A stretch of DNA of 64,000 bases from Coniferiporia sulphurascens. Taxonomy: Eukaryota; Basidiomycota; Agaricomycetes; Hymenochaetales; Hymenochaetaceae. The notes beneath the pieces are model-generated. The model searched no databases, was not told the origin of the DNA, and worked only from the letters and a program-made list of their open reading frames with translations. Each line of letters begins with the position of its first letter. Position 1 is the first letter of the stretch. The position numbers and the translations under genes are program-made. Positions 12,081 through 24,810 of the stretch are shown one piece after another. The DNA lies in assembly GCA_002794785.1 (NCBI GenBank), contig NBBA01000009.1, positions 558,001 through 622,000 of the forward strand. Direction: 5' to 3'.

Positions 12081-15000
12081 TCAGAACAACCGCTTCTTAA
12101 TCGGTTTTTCCTCAACGACAACCTTGACATGCGTGTGGTCCGTATTTGAACCACCTTGCGAACACGGTGCGATGTTCTTGAGCCATTCGTCACCGTCGTC
12201 CTCATCTTCAGGATCGTAGCAGTGGTCTTGACAGTGCTCATGCGGGCTGTCAATACCGGACACATTCACTTCGTGATCGCTCACGCAGCCACACAGCAGA
12301 CCACTGTGCTTGCCCTTTCCCTTCAAAAGGTCCGAGAGCGTGCAGCGAGCGGACGGATCGATGTGCATCATGCGACGAATCGCACCACGCGTCTCACGTG
12401 GAAGCAGACGGAAGATAGAGTCCGCGCCGCCGTTCTGGGTCGTGACGACGCTATCCGTGCGCTTCCGGAACGGTGGAGTGGACGCGACAGCATCGTCCGC
12501 GGGAGTGGGTTTGAAGCCGTTTTCTTGCCTTGGTGCACGCGGTACAGGAGTAGGCGAGTCGTCAGTAGGGGAGATCGGGGTGGACACGGATCGGTGCGAC
12601 CGACGCTCCGCTTTGGGTGTTTCCGACGCAGACGACAGGGTAGTGGAAGAAGGCGCTGTCTCAAGATTCGTCGCATGCAGCACAGGAGACGTCGGCGCTG
12701 ACTCCGTCGTGGTAGACGGGCGAGCGAACTTTAAATCGGATTGATCCATCTCTCTCGGGCTATCCGACTGCGAAAGCGGCTGATCGGCGACCAATAGAGC
12801 TGGGAGGGTCGCGATAGAACCCATGGGATGGTGCGCCTGAGCGTCCAGGATCTCGTTCTTGTACAGCGAACAACCGTCACCGGTACTGCTGCACTCATTG
12901 CTCGACTTCCTGGAAGGAACAGTGAAAATCGTATCACAGTCGCTCGGCGCGAGCAGTGAAGATGCAAAAGTGCGGGACGACACGACACTCGAATCCATAT
13001 CACCGGAACTCCCGCTTGCTGACCGCGAAGTTTTGCGCAATGATCCATCCTTCGAACACCCATTGATTCGTTTCCTCTCCTTTACTGGAGGCTTCACGCA
13101 CAAATCGGGATGTGCATTCACGAAGTTACGGAAGTTAGGATCCGTCTTGGAATCAGGAAGTTTCCAAGGAAAGCGCCGTAAAATCATGCAAAGGAAGATC
13201 ATAGCCACGCTCCAGACATCCGTTTTGCGTGGGTCGTAACTATCTTCGCTCAACACCTCAGGGGCAAGGTAAGGATCCGAGCCCACTATACCCGTCGCCT
13301 TGATTTGTTGCTTTCCAGGATAGTGGAAGACCGTCGCTGTCCCAAAGTCGATAAGCTTGACCACGTTCGATTCGGTCATGACGCAATTGTCAAGTTTCAA
13401 ATCCCTGTGAGCAAGACCCATGGAGTGCAAGTAGTCAACACCGTCACATATTTGACGAAAGACGCAGTATATTTCAGGACGAGACATCTTTCCCGACATG
13501 ACCACACTGAACAGGTCAAATGGTGCGTATTCCATCACCTGATCATCACATGTTATTAGATAAGGACACGTCAAAAGAAGGAGCAGGCTAACCTCATAGT
13601 AATGCCCGTGATCACTAACGATGTCCACAGTTTCGATGATATTTGGATGGTGAAGCGTACTGCCCACACAGAACTCCGCGGTGACCTTTTTCTGATAATC
13701 CTTCTCACTTTCACCGGGGCGCCTCGGACGGAACTCTTTCACGGCATAGATGCGACCACCATTTCTTGTCGAAGCCTTGATCAGGCGCACGGTGCCCCCA
13801 GCTCCAGATCCAAGCACCCGACCCCACTTCCCATACTTCTTCGATAGGTGTGCATGTGTTGCCTCCGACAACGACATAATCGCGTTGTGGTTGCGATGAT
13901 CGCTCGAACCGTGACGATTGTTTGCCAAATGAAGCGCCTGGTGGAGGTGATTGAGGCTGATCGTACTGCGACCGGATCCAGACGGTGAAACCCGACCAGA
14001 TGATTGCGGGGGTGTGTGCGGAGACGAACGTGCATCTTTACTCGCATTCGTTCCAGACGACCGAGTTTTCTTGACGGAAACAACGGAAGGGGACCCATCG
14101 ATGACGGAGATCTCTGGCCGACCCTTAGCGTGCTTGACTGTGTCGTGCGTCACAGGGACATTGTCATCCACTTGCTTCGCGCCCATCTTCTCCAGCGACT
14201 TCTTCGCAAGATCTTTCCGAGCAAAAGCCGAAACCACGCGCGACTTGGATTGTTGACGCTCGGTCGTATGACTGGGACGCGACGATCCAGTGGCTTCGTT
14301 TCCCCGAACCTCAGTATTCGAGAACCCAGGCCCACGCAGCTGAGCATCAGGAGTTTCATGTGGTTCGTCAGGGGTATGGACTGTTGTCCCTACCTTTGAG
14401 CCCGTGCTTGATGACGCGGATGAGGATGCGACCCGGTCGTGAGCAACGGAAAGGTGCGATGAGGAGTGGTTGTGATGACTGTGGTGCGGGATATGATGGT
14501 TCAAGAAACGCTTAAGATCATGGAGAGGACCTGACTGTTTCGCTTGTTTTACGGTAAGCGTAGCCGTCGAGGACATGCCTGCCGATGAAGTCGAAGAACC
14601 ACAAGGCTCAGCTGGGGATGATGAACCAGGCGAGGGCGTGAACGGTGAATGGAATCCGAAGAGGCTTCGGCGCCGAGTTGGTCGAGCGAACCTCGTCGGG
14701 CTGGTTGTTGGCTGCTCAAGGGGGGTGAGAGTGGTCGGAGACTGAGAGGGGTGGGCAGGTAGGACTGGCGGAGAGGACGGAAGGGATATAGATAGATTCC
14801 TCGAACGTGCCGAGGTCTGGACATTGAAACGCGACAGGGCAATGGGGCGAAGCGGAGGACGGAAAGATGACACATTTGAAATGACGGAAGGCCGAAATGG
14901 TCAGAGCGAATGAGACACTAGCCTGTATCCACGGAGAAATGTACACAACGGCAGACTCACCCGCTCCTGAGCAGACTGTCCGGCATCCTCCAACTCGGGG

Positions 15001-15305
15001 GTGGACCCATCGGACTCGCTGGCCTTGCGGCTTGCGTCTCCGACGGGCGATGAAACCTCACTGGAGGACGAACGAGAGGCGCCCGTATGCGTCGAGGCGT
15101 TGTCTGCAAAGTCGCGATGGACGACAGGAGTCGGCTGGTCGAGCTCGCTGGAGACTGTCGACAGCCTACGCCCGGAGACGGTGACGACGTGAAGGCCGTC
15201 GCTGGAGGACGGGCTGACCGGGGCCGCGTTGGTAAACGTACCATTTGCGGACGACGCGGCAGGGAAGGCGAACGCCACTGGCTCCATGGGTTTGGCGGAG
15301 AGCAT
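12081..15305 (-). CDS. HAL4/SAT4-type Ser/Thr protein kinase
   Basis: Member of the fungal NPR/HAL kinase family, which controls nutrient and potassium transporters. A long Ser/Thr/Pro-rich N-terminus ([14 protein letters not shown]) is followed by the kinase domain from about 13840: [62 protein letters not shown]. The domain is interrupted by a disordered insert of about 210 residues (13062 down to 12430). It resumes at [19 protein letters not shown]. The tail is Cys/His-rich ([18 protein letters not shown]) and has [10 protein letters not shown]. One in-frame intron lies near 13540-13590 between YYEV and VMEYAPFD. A second near 14825-14957 joins the first exon; its acceptor is uncertain. 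Confidence 0.88.
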
Positions 15306-16488
15306 TGCGGCGGACAACGTGCGCCGACGCTGCGCGGGGGGCGGCGGAGGGGACGAGGAGAAAGCAGAAAGTGATGGCAAGGGGGACGAGAGGGAGAGCG
15401 AGGAGGGGATTGCGATACAGGTCCGATAAATAAATGGAATAAACAAATAAACAAATTGCTATTCCCGGGTGCCCACACAGCTCACCCGCTCGGCATCGGT
15501 CGGCTTGCCTGCCGTTCGGCCGTGATCGGTCCGGTCCTCCAGTCGCCTCCTTCGTCGCGGCTTGCTCGTATGTCGTGTCCAATGCTCAATTACATACGCC
15601 GACACACCCCGGTGCCCGCGCGGGTGTGCTTGCAAGTACCTGGCTCTCGTATCATTTCTGCCCATCATGAAAGCACGTTCGAGGGGAACCTCCCACCCGG
15701 TAGGCACCGGGTAGAGTGTGCAGTTATCTCTGCACGCAGCCAATCGGGGCAGCGTCCCCGCTTCGGAAGCACTACACCCCGCGGGTGGGCCCTGCCCCGC
15801 TGTGCCGAGGATCTGGCTGTCGGCCAATCCGCATCCTCCGCCACTCTATCGCCCTCTGCGCCCACAACACGGCGAGAGCAGGCTCGGGCATGCACACCGA
15901 GTCCCAATGTTGGTGTCTGGGGATGCTGGCGTCGTCCCTGGTGCCCGAACAAGGGCAACCAGTCGCTCACTGCCGAAGCGCGCCAAACGATAAGCATAAG
16001 CCAGGATGTCGTAATACTCACGCGCTGGCTGCCGCCTGCCGAACCCCTGGTGACGTCATCAGCGGTTTTTGTGCCCTCCTCTAGGATTAATCGTTTAAAT
16101 ATATGTATACAACACAAGCCACAGCGTTATTATTATGTGTATTTCCATTTCTTTTGTGGCTGTTCCCGACTACACCTCCTCGGTATATATGTTCTTTCCG
16201 AACAACAGACTCTGCTCGGCCGAAGGTAACCTGCATTTCCATCAAGTCGGACTTTGGGAACAATCGTGTGCCCTTGTAAGCGACGAATCAGGCAGGGGCG
16301 AGACTTCTCTTTTTTCCAGCAGATTATCTATACATACATCTCAGTTCTACCGCAACCCCGCATCGTGCGCGAGCCTTTTTCGCCGTCACGCCACATTGAA
16401 CTTTTAAACAGCTGCGAAACTACGTGTTTCCTACGCGAACAAGCTCTACTCGCATCAGGATCTAGCCTGCTTACCGCTCCCACCTCAT
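15306..16488. other. long intergenic region upstream of the kinase
   Basis: A 1183 bp stretch between the kinase start and the PRP28 stop, both on the minus strand. The 15460-16080 part is GC-rich and open in several frames on both strands, which is expected from composition and not evidence of coding. An AT-rich patch (15425-15460) lies close to the kinase start. It is likely the kinase promoter and 5' leader. Confidence 0.45.
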
Positions 16489-19312
16489 CTAGCCCTGGTC
16501 TTCGGCATCACGCTTACGCTTCATCTCGCGCGAGACGCGTGCCTGTGCAGCTTCGTGCTTAGCCAGTTCGATCGGCACCTTCGATACCGGACTCTTGGAA
16601 ATTTCTAAAAATCAAGTCAGTATCGACCCTCGTTTAACGTGAATACTCGATGCATACCTTGCTTAAGGTCATACCTGACGAGACGAAATGCATTCAGTAA
16701 CGTTGATTGTAATAAGACAGCAACAAGGCCACACGCACATAACTTCCTCATCATCGTTGGTAAGGAAGGTGATTGCCGTTCCCTGCTTCCCTGCACGTCC
16801 GGTACGACCTGAGAAGCGACCACATATCTCAGGAGAAACGTTAAAGAACATAAAGTCCACAGTCACGCACCAATACGATGAATATATGCTTCGATTGTGT
16901 TCGCCATCTGATAGTTAATAACAAGGCCGACGTCCTGTACGTCGATACCTCGTCCCGCGAGATCTGTTGCAACCAGAATCTCCGACTCGCCATTACGTAA
17001 GGACTGCAATGCGGCCTCGCGCTGCTCCTGGTTCTTGCCCGAGTGCAGGGTCGTTGTGCGGAACTAAATCCGGACGAGTTAGGCGAGTTCAGAAGTAAAG
17101 GGAAAAAGCCACGGACCCCGGCGCGTTGAATGTCCTTGCAGACCATGTCTGCGGTCTTCTTCTGGTTGACAAAGATGATAATTGGCGATGGGTGGCCACC
17201 ATTTGTAAGGATGTCAATCATGCGTAACCTTGCCGAGACTCAACGTGCCGCCAAAATCAGGGGGACTTGATTACTTACCTCTTCTTCTCCTCTCCACTGA
17301 CGAATTCAACGCGTTGATCGACTGTGTCAACAGCCCGTCCGGCCTCACCAATTGTGACTATGGCCGGCTTTTTGAGATACTTCCGCGTCAGACGCTCCAC
17401 CGCGGGCGGCATTGTTGCAGAAAACAGGGTCGTTACTCGCGTTCGACCCTTACGGATCATACCGCCGTCAACGTCCATCGTCATACCTTCGTCCTCACCG
17501 ACAAGCATGTCGGATGGTAGCTTGTCAAGGATGAACGTCAGATCCACCTCGAAACCAAGATTGACCATTCGATCCGCCTCGTCCATCACGATATATGTGC
17601 ACTGCGAGAGCACAATGACATGCCGCTCGATGACATCCTTCAATCGTCCCGGCGTAGCGATGATGATTTCGGCGCCCTCACGCAGGTTAAACTGTTGCTC
17701 TTCCACAGCGCGCTACAGAAATAAAGTTCAAAAGCCCTTGTTAGCGATCACAACAATTGATGTATAGTGGGTAGCCGTAAACATACCCCACCGACGATCG
17801 AAACGCATCGGAAACCCAGCGGCGTTGCAAACTTGCGCGTTTCAGATTCAATCTGCTGCGCAAGCTCTCGCGTTGGGGCCAAAATTAGTGCATACGGCCC
17901 TAAATGCCGGTTGTCGTCCGTGAAGGGCAGTAAATGAGAAATGTAGGTGAGCATCGGTATGACGAAAGCGGCCGTTTTACCAGAGCCTAGATTGCATGAA
18001 ATTTGAGATTTATGACAGCATTTGATTTTTTTAAAAGCTAACCTGTCTCCGCAATACCGATGAGATCGCGGTTTTGCAGACCGATAGGAATGGCTTGTCG
18101 CTGAATTGGGGAAGGCTCTTTGTATCCAATCTTTTCGATGGCTTCCAATATAATTTGAGGGATTGTGGATTCCGTCCATGATCTGAGAGGATGCGGTATT
18201 TGCCCACCTATAAAAAGAGTCAGTTAAGAGTAAACGTATAAGACACAACAGGACAGACCTCTCGCAGAGATGTTAAAGTCCTCCCTGAAAATCCTCCAGT
18301 CTCTGTCTTTCATCTCGGTTAATGGTTTCTCAGTCCAATGCCTTTCGTCAAATCCAGATTTTGCCGCTTTCCTCCTTTCCATGGCATCAGAGAACTTTGT
18401 GTCTCCATTGCTTGAGCCTCTCCTCACTCCCCCACCATCATCCATTCCTGCCAAATGACCCCTCCCAAACATTACTTGGGCGCCCTGCCTGTTCGCACCT
18501 GCGGCCGTTGGCGAGTCTTCCGTAAGCGTGTCGTCCTTTTCGTCCCAATCGAACACGAACTTGCGGTCGTTCATCTTGCGGATCTTACGCTTCTTCTTGT
18601 CGACGCCAAGATAGCGCGAGCGAATCGCATTCAAGTCGTTGTCGTTCATCTGAGGCACGAAGTTGGAAGACGCGTCCACAAGCGTGGAAGAGCCGTTCAC
18701 CGAGGGAGGTGGCATCATGGATGATGATGAGGGTGCAGGCGAAGCCGAGTGGGAAACCGGCCCATTAGGAGCTGCCTTTCCGCGGTCTGCCCTAGGACCA
18801 GTCGGAACATTTTGAAGGCCAGAAGGAGGTGGAGGTGGGGCGCGGTCGCGGTCATCCTTCCTTCCGCCCCGCTGATCTCGTCTACCATACCTACTATCCC
18901 TGTCCCTGTCTTGGAACCGGTCGTCATCTGCAGAAAATATGGACAAGAGAGTCACCAAATGGTCTGGAAAGAGATGAGATGGCCGTTCACTGACATCGAC
19001 TGCCTCTGCCATACCTGCTTCCATCATCGCGACTTCTCTCCTTCGCCCTCAGAGCATCCGCCTCCTCTTCAAATTGTTCTCTTTCACGCTTCTGCTGTTC
19101 CTCTTTTTCTTTTTGCTCCTTTATCTCTTGTGCCCGCTTCGCTATTGCGAGCTTTGCACGTTCTTCTTTTGAGAGGAACCTGGGCTATAGAGAATGTCAG
19201 ACACTGAGTAAATAGCACGAAACCAAAGAAAACCTACCTTTGATGCGGCCTCTTTCTCCGCCCGCTGTTTTTCGAGAAGAGACTCTATAGAGAGGGGCTC
19301 GGATTTGTTCAT
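16489..19312 (-). CDS. PRP28: pre-mRNA splicing DEAD-box helicase Prp28
   Basis: U5 snRNP-associated RNA helicase that unwinds U1 from the 5' splice site in the nucleus. The N-terminus ([20 protein letters not shown]) and the RS/RD-rich segment with [20 protein letters not shown] are characteristic of Prp28/DDX23. Helicase motifs in order: [76 protein letters not shown] and [10 protein letters not shown]. The C-terminus is [11 protein letters not shown]. About ten short introns are required. The start codon at 19310-19312 precedes the conserved SIESLL motif and faces the MCH1 start. Confidence 0.95.
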
Positions 19313-19432
19313 GTTGAACGGTTGGTCGGTTGTTGGCGGTAACAGGGAGAAGGCGGATGTCCGACGCTGACAGACCAAAAGGGAAGGAGGACCTCGGTGG
19401 CGGTTCTCCGGGCTTGACTCCCGCCGTCTCCT
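19313..19432. promoter_or_regulatory. shared divergent promoter PRP28 / MCH1-like
   Basis: Only 120 bp lie between opposite start codons, so promoter and 5' leader sequences must overlap. No specific element is recognised. Confidence 0.5.
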
Positions 19433-21205
19433 ATGGTGTCCAGTGCGCAAAACAGAGGGCGGCTCGTGCAGCGTGCACGACTCGCGCTCACCTGTTTGTC
19501 TATCGCAGCCAACGCGTCAGTAACTTACCGATAGCTGGGTTTCCCCCGACAACTAACTCATGCCTTGTAGACTATGTGCCGGTGGTATATTCACATTTCC
19601 ACTGCTTTCGCCTACGCTGGCGGAGCACCTTAAGCTCACCCAGCCGCAACTCACCACTATCGTTCTTGCGTACGTGAAATTATATAAAGGCATTATGTAT
19701 TGAGTGCCAATATCTACATACTGATTTAGGGGAATGGTTGGCCAATACCCCTTTTCGGCGCTTGTGGGCAAAGCCATTACGGTCCCTGGTCGTGCTCGTT
19801 GGCCGCCTCCTTCTTGTTCTCTTCTGGATTTGGCTCGTTCGCTCTTGAGATATCTAGGACGCCAGACGATATCGCAGCCCCTTCAAGATCTTCCTTCCAA
19901 CGACTCGCGTTCTTCTACTTTCTGGCGGGTTTGGGGACAGTTACCTCGTACGTATACGTATCATTTATTTCCGTCGGCATCGGCGAGTAACCAGAACACA
20001 CCTCAGATACTTCTCGTCTATATTTGCTGCATCGAAGAATTTCCCGGACTACATTGGAGTTGCTTCCGGCTTAAGTATGGCGCTCTTTGGCTTGTCGCCT
20101 CTCTTCCTTTCTGTGCTTGCATCGGCATTCTTTACGTCCGAAGCGACTGGACTAAACGTTACTCAATATGTTATATTTCTGGCCGTTTTGACCGGTGTCA
20201 TCAACGCCATAGGGGCGTTCAACCTGCGGACGCCTCCACTCGCTTCGATAGAATTAATAGTCCAAGATGAAACCCAAAGGGACGAAGAACGTGGTTCAGG
20301 ACAGGATCTTGACGAAGATGAAAGGTCGCCGCTTGTTAGACGGCCAATAAAGCCAAATGTACAGGTCACCGTCGTTCCGATCGACGGCAGGCAAACTGCA
20401 CTAGACCTGTTTAAGGACCCTTACTTCTGGTTATTGGGCTCTATCATGCTCATATGCCTCGGCTCTGTGAGGATATAAAGAAAGTCTTATATACATTATT
20501 GACTATTCTTTTCAGTGCGAGATGGTCATTAGCAACATTGGCACAATAGTGTTATCATTGCCGTCTTCCTCCACTACGTCATCTATTTCCCCCCTTTCTG
20601 CCTCCGCTGTAACAGCGACGCAGGTGCGTCTGCTTTCAATTTCCAATACGGTATCGCGGCTGCTCGTAGGACCGCTCGCGGACTTTGTTTCACCTATTGC
20701 ATCGTTTCTTCCGTCTGGGACAATATTCTACTCCCGCAAACACCGCATAAGTCGGGTCGCATTCCTCTCTGCTGCAATTGCACTGCTTGTGCTAGTGTAT
20801 GGCTGGATGGAGTTAGGTGTGCGGAGCAGAGAAGATATGTGGCTCCTTAGGTAGGTCTTCTTCAGTAAGTACCTATATGATTAAAATTCTAATTTATTTT
20901 ACACCAGCGTCGGCACGGGCATCGCATATGGTACAATCTTTACCGCACTTCCAGGAATTGTATCCAGTGTCTGGGGGCTTCCCAACCTCGGCAGAAACTT
21001 CGGAATTATCACATATGCCCCCTTCATCGGCACGCCAATTTTCTCGTACCTTTATGCGTTCGTCTCGGACGCACACGCGGACGCAGGTGATGTCTGTAAA
21101 GGCGAGCAATGCTGGCTCACGACGTTCGGTGCAGCTGCTGCGAGTGCTGCTGTGAGCCTATTCGCGAGTGTGGTGCTGTGGCGGAAATGGCGAGGCCGTG
21201 TCTGA
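19433..21205 (+). CDS. MCH1: MCH1-like major facilitator transporter
   Basis: Multi-spanning MFS protein resembling fungal Mch1 (monocarboxylate-transporter homologue) and nodulin-like transporters; substrate unknown. Hydrophobic segments occur in order: ALTCLSIAANALCAGGIFTF, then TIVLAGMVGQYPFSALVGKA. The family-typical SYFSSIFAASKNFPDYIG and IGVASGLSMALFGLSPLFLS follow. A hydrophilic central loop (DETQRDEERGSGQDLDEDER) separates the halves. The second half has LFKDPYFWLLGSIMLICLGS, SNTVSRLLVGPLAD and GTGIAYGTIFTALPG, and it ends KWRGRV. The start at 19433 is supported because splicing at 19492 (phase 2) restores NALCAGGIF. About six introns. Confidence 0.82.
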
Positions 21206-21383
21206 CGAACACCAATTGCCAGTGTATACAACAGAATTCGCCTTGTAACATTAGAATAAAGTGATTTAGTACATTAGTTCAATCTATCTGGACAAATGTG
21301 CCCGGTAATGGGATGTAAATCCATGTATACTTAAATTTGCTATCCAAAGATACTATATTTATGAGGTCATCTATATTTTCATC

Positions 21384-22329
21384 CTACGTTGACTTCTTCA
21401 GTGAACCCGGTCCGCGGCCGGTAATTCGAACGTGCGTATTATTGATGCCGCGAAAAGAGACAATTGCGATGGACGTGGCGGCTGCATATATGACCACACG
21501 GATTGGAAGCGTATTTACCGTGAGGAACGGGTACGGGACTGTCCCCACAAAGGATCAGACGAAATAATTTACGACAAGCATACAAGGAGATGACCACGTA
21601 CACGTTCCATTGAATGATGCGCAATATTCGACCCATATCGAATACCACACCCCGAACGCGATCAGCTTGGCCGGCGCGCCGCGCGCCACTACGTGCGCAT
21701 CGTAGCTCTGCTCGAACGCGAAGAAGTCTATGAGCAGGGATACAGTGGGTACGGCGTGCAGCGCCAGGTCGAGGGAGAGCGGTATGCGCACGAACGCAGG
21801 GGCGGAGGACGGTTCGGAGGCGGCGGGCGGAGCCTGAAGGATGAGGCTCGGCATGAGGAGGAGGAGCGACCAATAGATGGCAGTCACGACAATGGAAAGC
21901 TGCGTATCGGTCAGATTTATCAAATGGACGAGACGATGAAAGTAAATGTACAGATAGAGCAACCATGAATACGGCGCGCTTGGCGCGCTTCAGCACTGGC
22001 GGTCAAGATCAGCAACTAGCCATCAAGGTAGGCAATTAATCTCAACTCACGTTGCGAGACAGGAATAATATCAGAGCACAAGCTAAGGGCCATAGTAATC
22101 AAAGCGACAAATAGACTACAGAAGTGATCACGGTAATTTTAGCGCTCGAGCAGGAACGCGACGCGCGCGAAGACTCTTACGCCTGTATGGTAAGGAACTG
22201 CAGATGCCCGCCTTTCTGACGAACAATGTACGTGTTCATGACAGTCGTGTCGAGACCAAGGTAGCCCCAGGTCATGACCGTGACGGCGGCGGCGTGCAGG
22301 ACGACGGCGCCGAGAGATTTTGCAGACAT
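21384..22329 (-). CDS. FAR-17a/AIG1-like membrane protein
   Basis: Six-helix membrane protein of the AIG1/ADTRP/FAR-17a family; in mammals these are threonine hydrolases of branched fatty-acid esters. Segments seen: MTWGYLGLDTTVMNTYIV, KGGHLQFLTIQ, TQLSIVVTAIYWSLLLLMPS, LDLALHAVPTVSLLIDFFAF (with the conserved His), FGVWYSIWVEYCASFNGT, and, across an intron near 21545-21605, NGTFPYPFLTVNTLPIR. The C-terminus is short and basic (GPGSLKKST). Start chosen at MSAKSLGAVV. Substrate in fungi is not known. Confidence 0.85.
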
Positions 22330-22446
22330 GTCGAATGAGCGGGACGAGTAATAGGTGAGGGACACCAAGCACGGGTACTTTTTAGCGGACGCGGCAATGC
22401 GCGATCGCCAACATTATCGGTCCGGGTTGGTCATCGTCTGGCGGTC
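22330..22446. promoter_or_regulatory. shared divergent promoter AIG1-like / FUN14
   Basis: A gap of 117 bp between opposite start codons. No specific motif is recognised. Confidence 0.45.
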
Positions 22447-23281
22447 ATGTTCGGGCTCGCTACCACCAGATTGCTGCACACGCATACCTTCAAGTTGGCG
22501 AGGACGTCGCAGCTAGCTCCATGGGTCCTCCGTGCCTGCTCTCCCAAACGTCCAGCCTCCCTGTTTTCACGAGGCGCTTTCTCTGGAGCTCCTTTCGTTC
22601 ACCCGACGGTGAATGGGAGCCATATGCGGGGAATGAAGGGCTTAGCGGGTTCAGCGGTCCTAGCGAGCATAGGTCTCGCTGCGTTCAGCAAACCCGTAGC
22701 TCAGTGTGAAAGTACGTTATTTCTCCTAAGTACCGACGCGCCCTCCTTCATGCGTCCTACAAAGCTCCGGCGGGCCGCTCCCAGTCTGTCCAAACGGCAG
22801 CCAGCGACTCTGGGCCGGGCGGCAGCCTTGACGCATTGCCGCCTCCGCCGCAATCCTCCGTGCGACTGTACGAGCTGAGCTTTGGCACGATATGCGGTGT
22901 CTGCGCTGGCGTGTTCGTCAAGAAGGGGGCCAAGGCACTCGCGTTTGTATTCGGTGGACTGTTCGTCACGCTCCAGGTGTGTCTCATCAGTCGGTCGACC
23001 CCCATCAAGCAGCCGCCAACTGACTGACCCGTATGCGCAAACAACTCAACAAGTATTTCGTCTCCCTGCGTTTCGTGCGCGTCGACTGGGCGTACATGGA
23101 ATCCAGATTTGCACAATTTTTCTACAAGAAGTCGCCCCGTCGCACCGAGCAGGGTGAAGGCCCGAGTCGCCCGCCAACTGTGTACGCACTCTGGCGGTGG
23201 CTTGTTGACTTTCTCACCGCAGACTTCCAGCCCCGCACATCTTTCCTAGCGGGCTTGGCGCTCGGGCTGCGCATTGGGTAG
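22447..23281 (+). CDS. FUN14-family mitochondrial outer membrane protein
   Basis: FUN14 proteins sit in the mitochondrial outer membrane; the animal relative FUNDC1 is a mitophagy receptor. The N-terminus is Arg/Ser-rich and resembles a mitochondrial presequence (MFGLATTRLLHTHTFKLART), with GMKGLAGSAVLASIGLAAF as a first hydrophobic segment. After a short intron (AAG acceptor near 22760) comes LYELSFGTICGVCAGVFVKK, then GAKALAFVFGGLFVTLQYFV. The end is DFQPRTSFLAGLALGLRIG, the family C-terminal signature. Three exons. Whether it binds Atg8 cannot be read here. Confidence 0.87.
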
Positions 23282-23564
23282 TACATTGAACACGGGGGCC
23301 ACATCATAAGAGTGTGGGAAGCAGAAACGATGTTGTGTTTGTGTACAGATGATTGACGAGCGAAAACAGAAAATAAAAACGTGCATGACAACCGCTTTGC
23401 ATACATTACGCCTGCATACAACATAGGACATAGAGCGCGTAAGCGCACCAAACAGCAGACCATACTCTTAAACTCAGGACGCAATCTCGGCTTCCACTCC
23501 GAGCCCACCAACGACTCCTAGACAATTTTGAACGAGTTCAATTAAACACTCGAAAGATGCGAGC

Positions 23565-24810
23565 CTAGAGCTTGGCAGCATTCGCGGCAGTAAGGGTTTG
23601 ACCGGAAGCCTTTGCGCGCTTGCGGAGCATTTGCGTGGACTTGTTACCACGAACACCTCCACCCCACTGGCGGCGCTGCTCCTCGTACTTGTCAGAGCTA
23701 TTGAGATAGAGAGGTTAGTGACGTTGTATGAAGATAGCAAAGACAAAAGCGTACAAGTTGGCCTTAGCGGCGGAGACGATCGTGTTAAGCTCCTTCTGAT
23801 CCTCGGAGCGAACCTCCTGAACCGTGAGGACCGCGGCAGTCTTCTTGTGTACAACCGTGCCGAGACGCGCCTTGCTCTTCACGATGACATACGGAACACC
23901 CATCTTGCGGCATAGAGTGGGAATGAAGACGACAAGCTCGACGGGGTCAACATCATCCGCAATAACGACAAGAGCCGCCTTCTTTGCTTCAATAAGTGCA
24001 ACGGTGTGGTTGAGGCCGTATTTGACGAAAAGGGGCTTCTTCTCTTGCTTCTGAGTCGCATCCTTCTCGGCAGTCGCAGCTGCGGTGGCGGCAAGGCGCG
24101 CCTTTTTCTCCTGCTTCGTCTCCGGACGGTACTTGTTAAGCAATTTGAACAGTTGCGTCGCGGTGTTCTTGTCGAGAGTGTGCGCGAACTGTGCAATTGC
24201 AGGGGGCACCTTCAGACGCTGGTGAAGGATGACCTTCTGACGCTGTAAGCGGACGTATTCAGGCCACTTGACGAAGCGCGTCAGGTCGGTCTTCGGCTGA
24301 ACATCCTGACCTGTACAAAAGCTGAGGATATGGCACGACGTCATTTGCGAGAAATAACGCACCGATACCGAAGTTCTTCGGCGTCGCCTCGAAAAGAGGG
24401 TTTTTCTGCGGCTTGGACGACTTGGAGGCACCGAAGGGTGCGGGCGCAGGCTTCTTACCGGGCTTGGACTTGGGCGGCTGGTCATTGAGACGAGTATATC
24501 AGCGTTGTGTCCCTTCACAAGGAGCACGCAGCGATGAGACGACTCGGAGCTCTAGCGCCCACACCACAAGGGTGCAGGCCCAGCAGATAACAGAATGCAC
24601 ATCATAAACCCACGCGGTAGCATGAGCCTCAGTGCAGAGATGTGTGGATCCCAGATGGCATCTAGTCACAAGCATTAGGGGAACAACATCTGCAGCATCC
24701 ATTTGGACGACGTACCATCCATCCATTAGGAAGCGATACACACACATCCTCCTGGTCTACTCGAGCTCCTCGTCGTCTCCCGCAGATGCGACAGCAAACA
24801 AACTCACCAT
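23565..24810 (-). CDS. RPL8: 60S ribosomal protein eL8 (L8/L7a)
   Basis: Large-subunit ribosomal protein of the L7Ae family. Recognised by [109 protein letters not shown] and [20 protein letters not shown]. It ends [20 protein letters not shown] and a lysine-containing tail. The first coding exon appears to be just the ATG (24808-24810), directly followed by GTGAGT. A ~326 nt intron (24482-24807) joins it to [12 protein letters not shown]. Two further short introns lie near 23703-23760 and 24311-24362. The long intron could host a snoRNA, but no convincing box pair was found. Confidence 0.94.

Noticed and set aside
13540..13595. Uninterrupted 930-codon kinase reading frame
   Set aside because: The frame runs through a segment ([17 protein letters not shown]) that breaks the kinase motif between YYEV and VMEYAPFD. 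It has GT and AG ends and is a multiple of three, so it is an in-frame intron.
15456..16229. Long open frames on both strands upstream of the kinase gene
   Set aside because: All frames are open because of high GC. No protein motif, start context or splice pattern supports coding.
24482..24807. snoRNA in the long RPL8 intron
   Set aside because: A TATGATGT and several CTGA or ACA strings exist, but spacing and terminal pairing do not form a convincing C/D or H/ACA RNA.
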